A stretch of 64,000 nt of DNA from Anastatus disparis (lineage: Eukaryota; Arthropoda; Insecta; Hymenoptera; Eupelmidae): NCBI GenBank assembly GCA_017163975.1, contig JAFFSR010000245.1:2371001-2435000 (forward strand). Direction: 5' to 3'. Positions 12,641-22,804 of this stretch are shown one piece after another (within the stretch, counting starts at the first letter, position 1; each line of letters opens with the position of its first letter). Under the pieces are notes generated by a model. That model was given only the letters and a program-made list of their open reading frames with translations, was not told where the DNA came from and made no database searches. The position numbers and the translations under genes were made by a program.

Positions 12641-13205
12641 TATTATTTTCGGACTATATCATATATGTTAATTTATTATGTGATGTACCTTAAATGGATT
12701 CAAGGCATGATTGTTTTTATTGGCGTGATTGTAGGATGTGGGTATAGAGTGAATGATTATATTTTTCTCAGCTTGACTTGTATATTACTGTACATTCAAC
12801 CTTATTCTGTGATTTTAATTTACTGTATATTGCTGATAGTTTAACTGCGCTCTCTACACGCTTGATTTTATGTAATTCTTTTGACTGATAGATATTTGAG
12901 ACTGATTTTTAATTATATTATTTATACTCTCCACGTGTATTTATTCGTGTTTTATTTTCCATCTGTGACATCACTTTTATTTAACTTATTGACTTATTAT
13001 TTTAGTATTATTATCTCTATTATGTTTTATGACTGTGACATCATACTATACTACTTCAATTTTATATATGCAAAGCTATTTCAAGTATTTTATGTATTTT
13101 AATTTTATTTGTAATTTTATTGCATTACACGCTCTTTTTGTAAATATAATACGAAATAAAATAATATGTCATCTAATCTAATCCTTCTTCTAATTCTTTC
13201 TAATC
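12641..13205 (+). other. LINE-A1 3' UTR and TCTAAT tail
   Basis: This aligns with the inverted 3' UTR of LINE-A2 (22805-23330). It ends in TCATCTAATCTAATCC and degenerate TCTAAT units. A 3' end of short tandem repeats rather than poly(A) is known for CR1-like elements. Confidence 0.7.
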
Positions 13206-13490
13206 CTCCGCCCCTCTCGCGTTGATGATAAATCATTACAATAAACTATTTATGTACCTTTATTATGATGATACACTATGATTAATAATTCAAAAAAATA
13301 AACCAAATTAAATTTTAACAATAAAATGTTTATCATATAGTCTAATTCCTTATATCAATTCTGTATAAGGTATATTATATCAGTTAATTCTAGTTTTAAC
13401 CGGTAAACAAAGAAGGATAGACTTAATCTTTTCTATTCTAGGCTACCTTTATAATACATAAGAAAGAGAAAGATAGGTATATAATTATTT
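13206..13490 (+). mobile_element. MITE copy B, right piece
   Basis: This continues the homology to MITE copy A where 5491 stopped: CTCCGCCCCTCTCGCGTTGATGATAAATCATT, AACCGG.AAACAAAGAAGG and GGCTACCTTTAT match 7245-7500 in order. The right end of the element is lost near 13490. Confidence 0.6.
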
Positions 13491-13574
13491 ATAGCTGTAC
13501 ATTATATTTTACGAATTATAAAGAATATAAAGTAATTGAATATAAAAATAAGATTATATTATGTATCACAAAAA

Positions 13575-13616
<42 letters not shown>
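13575..13616. repeat. (TA)n microsatellite
   Basis: About 21 TA units lie next to the 3' end of the minus-strand LINE-B fragment. Confidence 0.95.
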
Positions 13617-13619
<3 letters not shown>

Positions 13620-13654
13620 AACTAGTAAGTAAGTAGCAGCGAATCAACATAAGA

Positions 13655-14395
13655 CTTAAACTGAGAGTAGAGGTCCATTCTCAAAAGACAGGAAATATTA
13701 AAGAGTAGATGATTTAAAATAAGATGTTGATGGTGAGACTTTAAGTATCGCAGAAAGATCGTTCGATGGATGCGAGGACATTACCAGAAATGATCTAGAA
13801 TAATATTCTATGAAAGCAAACAGTATAGTCAAAAGCCCCACGTTGCCCCTTAACAGTGTATAAATAAGATGGTGAGTACGAAGAAAACATTTTAAATAAG
13901 AAAGTAGCGGAAAAATAACGTTTTCTACCTACAGTGGACAACCAGTCAAGAGAGGATCTATAAGAAGAGATGCGCTTGCGCCTACCTATACCAAAAATGA
14001 CACACACACCAGAGTTTATGACTCTCTGCAGCCTGAGGTCAATCTTAGCAGAAAGGTAAGAATAGACAAGACAACAGTAGTCCAGGAAGGGAAACATCAG
14101 TGTTTCAATTAGGTGCTTACGAAGAGCAAGAGTAGTGCTTTTTCTAGAGAAATTGAGCCTGTAAAGTAAAGAAAAGGACTTTTTACATACATCTGCAACT
14201 AGCTATTACCAGTTCAGCTTACTATCAAGCCAAACACCCAAACCACGGACAAAACATTGAAACGTAATAATGTTTCCATTAATTGGAACTCCAGTTACTG
14301 TCAATGAATAAACGACATAATAAGAGCCCAAGAACTGGAAAAGCAGTATGCATGTAAGATTATGGAATAGCGTGAAATTCTCTAGCTTATGAGAG
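13655..14395 (-). pseudogene. LINE-B fragment, RT C-terminal region
   Basis: Read on the minus strand, 14097-13795 gives FLDYCCLVY, DLRLQRVINSG and LDWLSTVGRKRYFSATFLFK. These match LINE-B ORF2 (FPILDYCCLVY, DLRLQRIINSG, GWLSTAGRRNYFSSTFLYK). Upstream on that strand, TVTGVPINGN and GLGVWLDSKLNW match SVTGVPLNGA and SLGVWLDNKLNW. Downstream, the ENGPLL remnant matches the C-terminal ESGPLL. It is 5'-truncated near 14395 and the frame is broken. Confidence 0.8.
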
Positions 14396-14739
14396 CATAA
14401 GAAATTGTTAATAACTCAATATTTAAACTGATTGGGGGTTTAATAATTAGTTCACGAGAGTAAATATATATCTAAATATATTTTTTGCAAAAATCAAATA
14501 GATTGAAAGTTAAAATACTGTATGATAAGAAGCAATTCCTAGTAATTGATTAGCGCAATAAATAAAATAACGTTTATTTCTTGAAAAAATGTTCATGGTA
14601 AAAAATTAAAAATGTAGTAGTTTTAAGAATATAGGTCAAAATAAAAAAAATGCATTTACAGATTCGATACTTAGAAATTTAAAAAATCTTAAAATGGTTG
14701 TCGCTCTGCTTTTATGATACCTACAGACTTTTAATAGGG
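14396..14739. other. AT-rich spacer inside the inverted-arm element
   Basis: No coding signal, repeat unit or motif recognised. It probably belongs to the original interior of the 4545-15520 element. Confidence 0.4.
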
Positions 14740-15520
14740 CTTAAATTCAGGATTTTGATATTGATTTCGATTTTTCGTAATATATGAAAGGTTTTGTATC
14801 ACCAAATTGGATCAGTTCAAGTCAGAAGTAGTAAGTGTATTAACTTATTCAAAATGAAGAATACTGCATTTTCGATGATCTAGATGAGGGTATCAAAGGT
14901 CCAGGCCAAGAAATTTTTCATCAGGAAATTGTTGTACATGCATATAACTACTTTCAAATAAATTTTTGTGAAAATTTAAGTTGATAAAAAAAAGTTATAA
15001 GCCTTCAAAAATGGCAAAAATCGCGATTTTTACAAAATGTTTATTTTTGAAATAATTATATCTTGGCTTCTTTTGCGCCGGTTTTAATTTAGCAGAGCTT
15101 ATTTAAAAGGGTTTGAAATTATCTTCAAAATAAGATTTATAAAAAGTGTTTTCGTTTATTTGTTCGGTTTTGGCAGAAAATGGTGAAATTTTTTAAAATT
15201 TCTCTTGTTGACATTTGGTTGCCATAAATGGAAATTAATATTTAAAAATATGAAAAAATCAAAAAATATACTAGACATTATAACAAAAAAAAATGAAAAT
15301 TGGTAAATTTAAATCGGTTGACAGGGAGTCGAGATATAAGCTCACGAAAAAGGAGCAAAGGGTTTTTACTTTGAACAGATCATAGCTCTGGCCCTAATAC
15401 TACTAGAAGGCTGAAATTTACACTGTAACGTTTTTTCATAAGGCACAACAACATACTATAATTTGGTGAAAATCCCAGGACCCCCCTACGAAATTTGGCG
15501 AAAAGCATTGACATTACTCA
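14740..15520 (-). repeat. Right arm of ~780-bp inverted repeat pair
   Basis: Reverse-complement homologue of 4545-5335. It ends at a TA run directly next to the Helitron 5' terminus at 15529. Confidence 0.75.
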
Positions 15521-17411
15521 TATATATATCTTCCTATATTATATAGTTATATTAACAAAATTAAGCCTCAGGTTCCCCACGCTCCCCATGGCTCCCTTAC
15601 AAGCTCTACCCACGGCCCCTCACGAAATAACGTAAAATTCTTTCAAATTTTACGATATTCTTTACATATTAATTTGCGGTATTATTATACACGTATATAT
15701 CTATTCGTATATACGTATATAATAAAACCGCAACCATATAAAAAAATTGAAGTACTCAAAAAATTTTTAAAAAATTTAGGGTGATTCTACATAAAAAAAT
15801 ACACTTTTTTTCATTTGGTATTTTTCTGTATCTCCTATAATTAATAAGATATCGGAAAAATAAAAAAGCCTATTTTTGTGCAAAAATCGCCATATCTCAG
15901 TCAATTTTAGACCTAGAAAATAAAACAAAATATAGTTTTAAAGTTCAGCAGAATATCTTTAAAACCAGATGTGTTAAATTTTTCTACCATCATTTTTCGA
16001 AAAATGTTTCCAATTTTAGTATAGGAGGAAATTTTTTTTTTTTTTTTTTTTTAATTTTCTAGTCGCGATATTTTACAGACCAATATTCAAATTGAAATTG
16101 CTAATATACCATTGAAAAGTCCTTACAAACACCTTTAAAATGAATGGTCGCACAATTCTGAACGACCATTATTTGCTAAGATACAAAACTTTTTATTTAT
16201 TACTTCATTTCTCAAGGGTGGCTCCGTTTTATTGGACCCCACTGTATATAACATTAATCGTTAATAAAAAAACGGTGTAATGTGTTGACGTACTATCTAT
16301 GACGCGTTAGATTTTTTTTATTAGTGGGAACCCTCGCCAGGAGCCCTAAAAACCAATTCAATATCTATAAATAATATAATTTTATATTTGTAATATATTA
16401 TACTTATAAACTGTTTAAAATTAATATAATATTAAAAAAATAATTTATTTATTAAGTGATATATACAAGAAAATCTATTGAAATCGAAATAATAATTTAT
16501 AAATTTAAACAACGATCAACATATAGAGAAGAATTTGTAAAAATATGTTAGTATTAATTTTAGTACAATATTTCATAATTAATAATGTTTATTAAGTTTT
16601 TCAAGATTTGTAGGATTATTTTGTTATGATTCCTTTTTTTATATCTTTTTTAACTCATTCTTACATTTTATAACATTTAATGAAAATAATAGAAAATATA
16701 AATTTAAATATTACAAATATTAATAAAAATTTTAATAATGAACCTACTTTCAAAAAAAATACTTTTGAAGAAAAATTAGATAATAAATTAAATAAATTAC
16801 ATCAAACAAAAATTTCACTTAAAAAATCAAGTATAGTTAAAAGTTATAATAATAATAAAATAAAATTAGATAAAAATATAAAAAATATTTTCAAAAACGT
16901 GAGTTTAGAATATCAATATTGTGGTGCTATGTTTTGGAAAGAAAAAGTATAAAAATTTAATTATTTTCAAAAAGGAAAAATTATTTTATCACCAGAAAGT
17001 AAATATGATATAAAATTAAAATTTTTATTATTTCATGATAATATTTTTAGAAATTTAATTAGATATTATAATAATATATTTAGTTATGCTAAATTTAATG
17101 CAAATGTTATACATAATAAAGAAAAAGTTATATACAATTTAAAAATTCAAGGACAAATATGTCATACTACACCAAATAATTTATTCCCAAAGAAAAAAGA
17201 AGACCCTATATGTAGTAAATTATACATATATATATACGATAACGCAATTGTTATTGAAAAAATATTAAAAAATGATAACGAATTAATTGAAGAACATATT
17301 CAAATTATAACAGAAATAATGAATGATAATCTAATCGCTAAAAAATTTAAACATTTACATCAATTAGCTAATATTGAAAATGTTCCAAATGATAAATTAT
17401 ATTTTATAAGA

Positions 17412-17528
17412 AAATAGTACATTATTGACCAAGGATGCATATTGATCATTCTCGGCGAGTGTAGCGAGGCCTCGAAAGTTGCACGAGCTAGGATGATCAA
17501 TATGCATCCATGGTCTAATATACTATTT
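17412..17528. repeat. 117-bp palindrome with GC-rich core
   Basis: AAATAGTA at the left and TACTATTT at the right close an inverted repeat whose arms include GGATGCATATTGATCAT and its complement. The core holds GGCGAGTGTAGCGAGG. It resembles the palindrome at 7001-7106 in layout and in the GAGxGxAGCGAGG core, and it interrupts the Helitron coding region. Confidence 0.8.
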
Positions 17529-17599
17529 TTTTGTCCCGAGGCCAAGACATTTAAAGTTTTTCCGTAGGACGCAAAATGGTCATTTGCGGCTTAGGGCAA

Positions 17600-17880
17600 A
17601 AAAATGCATTATATCCGTCAGGTAGAATACGAAAAAATAAAAGATCCGTATTTTTTCGTTTTTCAAAATTTGATGAATTGCAAAAGTTATAGCCAGTATA
17701 AGTTAATACAATTTTGATATATACAGATATAGCACCAATGTACATGTCGTCACGAGTTCACCTGTACTCATGACATCACACCAATTTTCAACTGCCTCTA
17801 TCTCTTGGAGTTTTCATTTCCATGATAAAAGATAAAATACGTGTTCTTTATTTTTTTTTCTAAATGACGGATATAATGGA
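17600..17880. mobile_element. MITE-like inverted repeat in Helitron
   Basis: CATTATATCCGTCA (~17607) and TGACGGATATAATG (~17862) close imperfect arms of ~95 bp (17607-17700 and 17785-17876). Non-coding; together with the preceding palindrome it accounts for the break in the Helitron frame. Confidence 0.55.
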
Positions 17881-18962
17881 TTTAAAATAAATTTTCCATG
17901 CAACATCCCAATTATGACGTTTGTATACCTAAATTGCAATTCAGAAGAAGAAATTACTCATACATATTTAAATAAATTATCTTCCTATGTAGATCCTATG
18001 GTATTTCCTTTATTATTTCCTTTAGGTGATTGAAGATGGAGTATAGGTTATAATAAATGTTCTAATGCCAACAATGAAAATTTTACTATTCTACAATACT
18101 ATTTATACAGGATCGCATTGAGACTAAAAGCGATAAATTTTAATCCAATATTGTATTGCGGTAAATTAACGCAACAATATATTATTCATGCATACATAAT
18201 GATAGAAAATAATAGAATGAATTTCTTACGAAATAATCAAAATCAATTACGTATAGAATGTTATCAACATTTACTAAACCACGTAATAAAATGTGCTTCA
18301 AATATTTCAAAAAAATTTTTAAATAAAGAAAGATTACGAAATCTTTTCATTTTATCAGTCACATACATTGGAAGCTCAAGATATATGCAACAGTATTATC
18401 AAGATGCTATGGCTATGAGAAAAGTAGGAAAACCAGATTTATTTATAACTATGACTTGCAACCCAAAATGAAAAAAACTTGAAGAAATTTAAAAAAATTT
18501 TTCAATAGATATAACTCCTAATGATATTCCTACTATTACAGTTCGTTTATTTTATGCAAAGTTTAAAATGTTACTAAATGATATCATTAAGAATAAGATA
18601 TTTGGAGATAATAAAGCTTATGTATTTTTAATAGAATTTTAAAAAAGAGGTTTGCCACACGTTCTTCTTACACTACAACAAAATAATAAATCATCCACTA
18701 TAGATGCAATTGATAAACATATTTCTGCAGAAATACCATCTTCAGATAATAAATATTTATAAAAATTAATTATTCAACATATATTACATGGTCCACATAC
18801 AGAAAGGTCACCATGTTATGACAAAAAAAATAACAAATGCAAAAAAAAATTTCCAAAACCATTTAGCGAATATACTATACTACAAGAAAATAAAAATCCA
18901 GAATATAGAAGAAAAAATAATATACAAGTTAATAATATCTATCATTTAAAATATAATAGATA

Positions 18963-19847
18963 AGTGATGGAACTTTTAATTTAATTCATATTTGGATTTA
19001 TATTAAGAGAATATTATTTACATAAATCCAAAAAATATTGTTTTCATATCAAGCTAATCGCTATTTTAGTTCAAGATCTAAACCTTGGATTTCAATTGAA
19101 GTTTTCTTAAATAATTTTCGTAAAGTTTTTTTTAAAAGTTTTCTTAATTGAATAACATTTTTTAATTTAAATAAATATTTTCTCTATTTGAATAAATGTA
19201 TTTCTTTTCCATAAGTGAATGTCTTTTTTCTTCAATGAAATATTGTTTTAGTTGGTAAATATTCTTAGATAAAACAAACATTTATATAAATCAAATATCT
19301 TAGAACACAAGTAAGTAATTATTTCCTTACTTTGTGTTTTTAGATTTAAGAGAATTTAGAAACTATTTTTAAACAAATGGTTGACCAGATTTATGACATA
19401 CATCTTAAATTTAAAACTTTATTAATTTAGTTGAAGAAAATGTTTATTAAGCAAATAAAACATCTTCAATCAAGGGAATATTCATTCGAATTAAGAGATA
19501 CATTTTTTAAGTAAGACTAATCTATTTAAATTAAGTATAGTCATTTTGTAGTAAATATATTTGCTTGATTCAAAAAAATTTTTTTTCAGCGTATGTATTT
19601 TAAATTTATAAAAATCTAATCTTTACATCTTAATAAATACAATTTTTTAGTATATTTCAGACTATTTTTCTTGTTATTTTTTCGGTAAAATCTTATTAAA
19701 TAATTCTTAAACTTATATTTTATCGTAATGATAAATGTATATATTATACATAAAATAATTTTGTAATAAGTCAGTATCCCAATTTGAAGTTTTCTTCATC
19801 GTTTTTATCTTTTTTAGCTCAAACTTCCGTCTATTCAAAACTCAAAA
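18963..19847. other. AT-rich sequence without recognised features
   Basis: No long open frame, repeat array or motif was recognised after the Helitron remnant. Confidence 0.4.
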
Positions 19848-20305
19848 TATATATACGTACACTTGGCGGAAAGGATATTTTTCCGAATGTGTATCTCAAA
19901 TGGCAGTGCTGCATATTTTACCACAGACGTAAGAGAGCCTCGAATCATGCATTGAGTTTCGCATCATGATTATTTTGTTTTTTCTTATAGGTTTTTCATG
20001 CAAAATTCAAATGATAACAACTTAAATTTTATTGCTTATATAATTTAAATTCACAATATTAAATTCTATATGATTATTGAACTGAGAAATAATAATTTTA
20101 TTTAATAAATTTATAATTCGGATCATGAAAAAGGAAAGTAATATTGTTTGTTTACTTAAATTATGTCAATAAGTAATAAGTAACAATGATGCAAAATTTG
20201 CTCTATAATTTGGCATTGTCTTATGCCTGTGGTAAAATATGCGATGTTGCCATTTGAGGTTAACGTTCGGAAAAAATATCTTTTCCGCCAAGTATACATA
20301 TACTT
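19848..20305. mobile_element. MITE-like inverted repeat, 458 bp
   Basis: ACTTGGCGGAAAGGATATTT, CAAATGGCAGTGCTGCATAT and TTTTACCACAGACGTAAG (19860-19935) recur inverted at 20220-20300 as CCTGTGGTAAAATATGCGAT, TTGCCATTTG and CTTTTCCGCCAAGT. The arms are ~130 bp with an AT-rich middle. No transposase. Confidence 0.75.
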
Positions 20306-21536
20306 GTTTCGAAAAAGGGAGAATAAGAGGCTAAAATTGCTTCTGCTATCATTTTAATTTTTGTTTTTGATAACCTATAATTTTTTCTTTTTATTCTTTA
20401 TGGGTACTTGAAACCAAATAATACATATTTCAACACTGAAAAACTTTCTGCATGCTAGTTATCCACCTCTCTGAGCTATAGTAGAGCCACTTACTCGGCC
20501 GAGTCAGTGTACCGAAAATGAACTTGAATTGTTCTGATTGCACACGCAGTAGTCGTTACGACTGATCTGAGTAACAGCTCCGATTTTTTGTGCGTTATGC
20601 GCGTGGTATTATAATTAGAATTTATATGGTCTGTGCCACTACTGCATGCCGTAATGAAATTAAAAAGAGTTAATACAATATAAATTTTAGACTTTTTATT
20701 ATCTTGTTTAAGGATTGAATTTAACAAATTATTAGGAATGAGTTTATAAATCTAAACAATGAAATAAAGTTAAAAATTAATTCACATTTTTTAATAGATT
20801 TCCTTATTAAAATAATTTTAAAAAATTAAACGAATTAAAAAAAAATTAATAAATTAATTTTCTATAAATTACCATTTATTGTTATTTTTTATTTTCTATT
20901 ACCTTCTTTTATTCAATGTCTTATGTTATTCTTTGTTTGAATTTAGATGAAAATTGTTTAATCTATCAGAAAATTACAAAATTAAAAAATAATAATAAAT
21001 AAATACTAGTAAAAGTAACGAAAAATAATATAAAATATCCAGACATAAAAAAAACATCAAAATTAATAAAAATTAATTTTGAATAACAAGATATGATGAA
21101 AAAAATTTTCAATATTGAGGTATAATAATATTTAAAATCAAATAACAAAATATAATTTAATAAAAATATAATAGAATTTTATTTTAAATAACAAATTATA
21201 TTAAAAATACACAAATTAACAAAAAATGTAAATGTTACTTTCTGTTATCATATATTATTATTCTTTGCCTAAATTTTGACAATTTGACGAAAAAAAAAAA
21301 TAACAGAAGTTGATAGTGACTGATAATAGCAAAAAAGAGTACTAATTTACAGAAAATAAAAAATATTTCTAAATTTACATTGTAAGCATACATCTGATGC
21401 AAAATTCTAGCCGAATCATTCCTGCAAAAATTTAACCTTATTAAAAATTTTAATTTAAAAATATTTATATTCATAAAGCCAAAAATAAGTGCCAAATGAT
21501 CAAATATAAGTGCAATCAAATATAAAAGTATTCATT
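20306..21536. other. AT-rich sequence without recognised features
   Basis: 20440-20730 is less AT-rich, with CGGCCGAGTCAGTG-like text, but shows no homology I recognise. The rest is low-complexity AT. Confidence 0.4.
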
Positions 21537-21815
21537 ATAAAGTTGCATAATTTTTTTCTATTTGTATACTCTACTAACAATGTGATAAGACATTTTTGGT
21601 ATACATTTATATATACATACCCAAATATGTAGACTACATCTTTTTAAAGTATAAAGTAATAGCCTTATCTCATTTTGAATATTAAATATGAGTGTGAATA
21701 AATATATAGTATGAGCATAAAGTTGCATGAGCATTTTATTCGATATACGTTCTCTACTTAGTGTTCGATTAAGTTCATTAACAGTGATTAGACATTTTTG
21801 GTACATGTTAATATA
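21537..21815. repeat. Imperfect ~180-bp direct duplication
   Basis: TAAAGTTGCAT and GAT.AGACATTTTTGGTA.AT recur at offsets of roughly 180-200 bp (21537/21717 and 21582/21784). Confidence 0.5.
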
Positions 21816-21831
21816 TATATATATATATATA

Positions 21832-22431
21832 TCTTCCTATATTATATAGACGTAAGCCTCAAAAAATAGCATTCTTGCGTCCTCCCCCCTTCTCCCCCAG
21901 CCTCCCCCCTCCTCTCCCAGCCTCAGATTTTTAAATTTTTTTAACGTAAATATATGTTTTTTTTCAGCCTCTGTGAGATGCCTCCCCCCTCTTCCCCCAG
22001 CCTCCCCCCTCCTCGATCCGCCTCTGACATCGCCTCAACGTTTGTCGCCTCATATTACCTCATAGGTCTCCTCAAAGACTCCTCAGAGACGCCTCAGATA
22101 AGCCTTAGGAATTCCTCGAAACGCCTCAAGTTTGTGAGAGTGATATTTTTTAAAATTTTCAAAAATAACGTAAAAATAGTTACCGACGCCTCAGTGCTTC
22201 CTCATCCCCTCCTCTTACAACGCCTCAGGGTACGCCTCAGAGATGAGGCATTTTTTTTGTATGCCTCTTGTCCCGCCTTATACATCGCCTTAGAGACGCC
22301 TCAATGTTTCCTCATCCCCTCCTCTTACAACGCCTCAGGGTACGCCTCAGAGATGAGGCATTTATACGTATGTATACACAAGAATAAGTACATCACAAAT
22401 TAGGGGGCTGGCGAGCAGGGGGTACCCCCTA

Positions 22432-22432
<1 letters not shown>
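21832..22432 (+). mobile_element. Non-autonomous Helitron, complete, 601 bp
   Basis: It begins TCTTCCTATATTATATAG after an A and ends in CTAG before a T, i.e. inserted between A and T as Helitrons do. AGGGGGTACCCCCT (22417-22430) can fold at the 3' end next to CTAG, and AGGGGG at 22402 can also pair with CCCCCT. The 5' end is identical to the decayed Helitron at 15529. The interior is full of GCCTC, CCTCCCCCC and GCCTCAG words. The 149-codon open frame across it (21954-22403) has no similarity I recognise. Confidence 0.75.
22185..22363 (+). repeat. 69-bp direct repeat, 110-bp offset
   Basis: 22185-22253 and 22295-22363 are nearly identical (about 2 differences). Both end in GCCTCAGAGATGAGGCATTT, in which GCCTCAGAGATGAGGC is itself a short hairpin. 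Confidence 0.9.

Positions 22433-22433
<1 letters not shown>

Positions 22434-22480
<47 letters not shown>
22434..22480. repeat. (TA)n microsatellite
   Basis: Pure TA run directly after the Helitron 3' CTAG. Confidence 0.95.
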
Positions 22481-22484
<4 letters not shown>

Positions 22485-22804
22485 AACGCGTACCAAATAT
22501 GTACATAAATATATATAAACATAAATAAACGTATATAAAAAATGTATAATCACTGATAATCAACCCTGTCGAACTGTCAGTAGAGTATGTATATAAAAGA
22601 AACTTATGTAATTTTATGGTCCATATTCGTACATTCATTTACACTAGTACTTAACATTCAAAATTAGATAAGCCTATTTCTACATACTTCATACATTTTT
22701 TAACTTTCTCATAAACTATTACTTAACTTTAAAAATACATGAAAACTTTTAAAAAATTATTTTTCAATTTATATGAATTACCTTTTTTTATCATCTGTAT
22801 GTTA
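22481..22804. other. AT-rich spacer
   Basis: Between the (TA)n run and the LINE-A2 3' end; no feature recognised. Confidence 0.4.

Larger units (their letters stand above)
5492..13205 (+). mobile_element. LINE-A1: CR1/Jockey-group non-LTR retrotransposon, decayed
   Basis: A full-length-looking copy: a 5' leader (5492-7000) resembling that of LINE-B at 40265-40450, ORF1 with a PHD-like finger, ORF2 with APE-type endonuclease and reverse transcriptase, a ~550-bp 3' UTR, and a 3' end of TCTAAT repeats at 13165-13204. It is bounded by the 8-bp direct repeat CTCCGCCC at 5484-5491 and 13206-13213. These lie inside a MITE whose two halves join when the LINE is removed, so the target duplication is well supported. 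Both ORFs carry many stops and shifts. It contains two MITEs (5939-6214 and 7001-7800) and an unexplained insert (12185-12545). Confidence 0.8.
15529..18962 (+). mobile_element. Decayed Helitron, 5' end and Rep region; 3' end missing
   Basis: The 5' terminus TCTTCCTATATTATATAG at 15529 follows an A in a TA run and is identical to the start of the non-autonomous Helitron at 21832. The coding remnant lies at 16680-18962. No helicase domain or CTRR 3' terminus follows, so the right half is deleted. 15546-16679 is a non-coding leader with a T22 run near 16030. Two foreign palindromic inserts (17412-17528 and 17600-17880) split the coding part. Confidence 0.75.
16680..18962 (+). pseudogene. Helitron Rep/helicase N-terminal region, broken
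   Basis: Helitrons replicate by a rolling-circle Rep nuclease fused to a helicase. 16680-17417 is one frame with a single TAA. It shows the family N-terminal features: a Cys/Trp motif (YQYCGAMFWKEK), FRNLIRYYNNIFSYAK, a GQICH motif and LYIYIYDNA. 17917-18962 shows YVDPMVFPLLFPLGD, GKLTQQYIIHAYIMIE, RYMQQYYQDAMAMRKVGKPD, LFITMTCNP, KRGLPHVLL and ILHGPH with a following Cys. The HUH nuclease motif, usually HAH after GLP, reads HVL, so a metal-binding His is lost. Premature TGA codons fall at expected Trp (after LFPLGD, after TCNPK) and TAA at expected Gln positions. The frame ends before the helicase. Confidence 0.85.

Noticed and set aside
21954..22403. 149-codon frame as a gene
   Set aside because: It runs through repeated GCCTC words and the Helitron 3' end; nothing protein-like is recognisable.
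22362..22638. Frames rich in Ile-Tyr repeats (also near 29805 and 60619)
   Set aside because: They are translations of (TA)n microsatellites.
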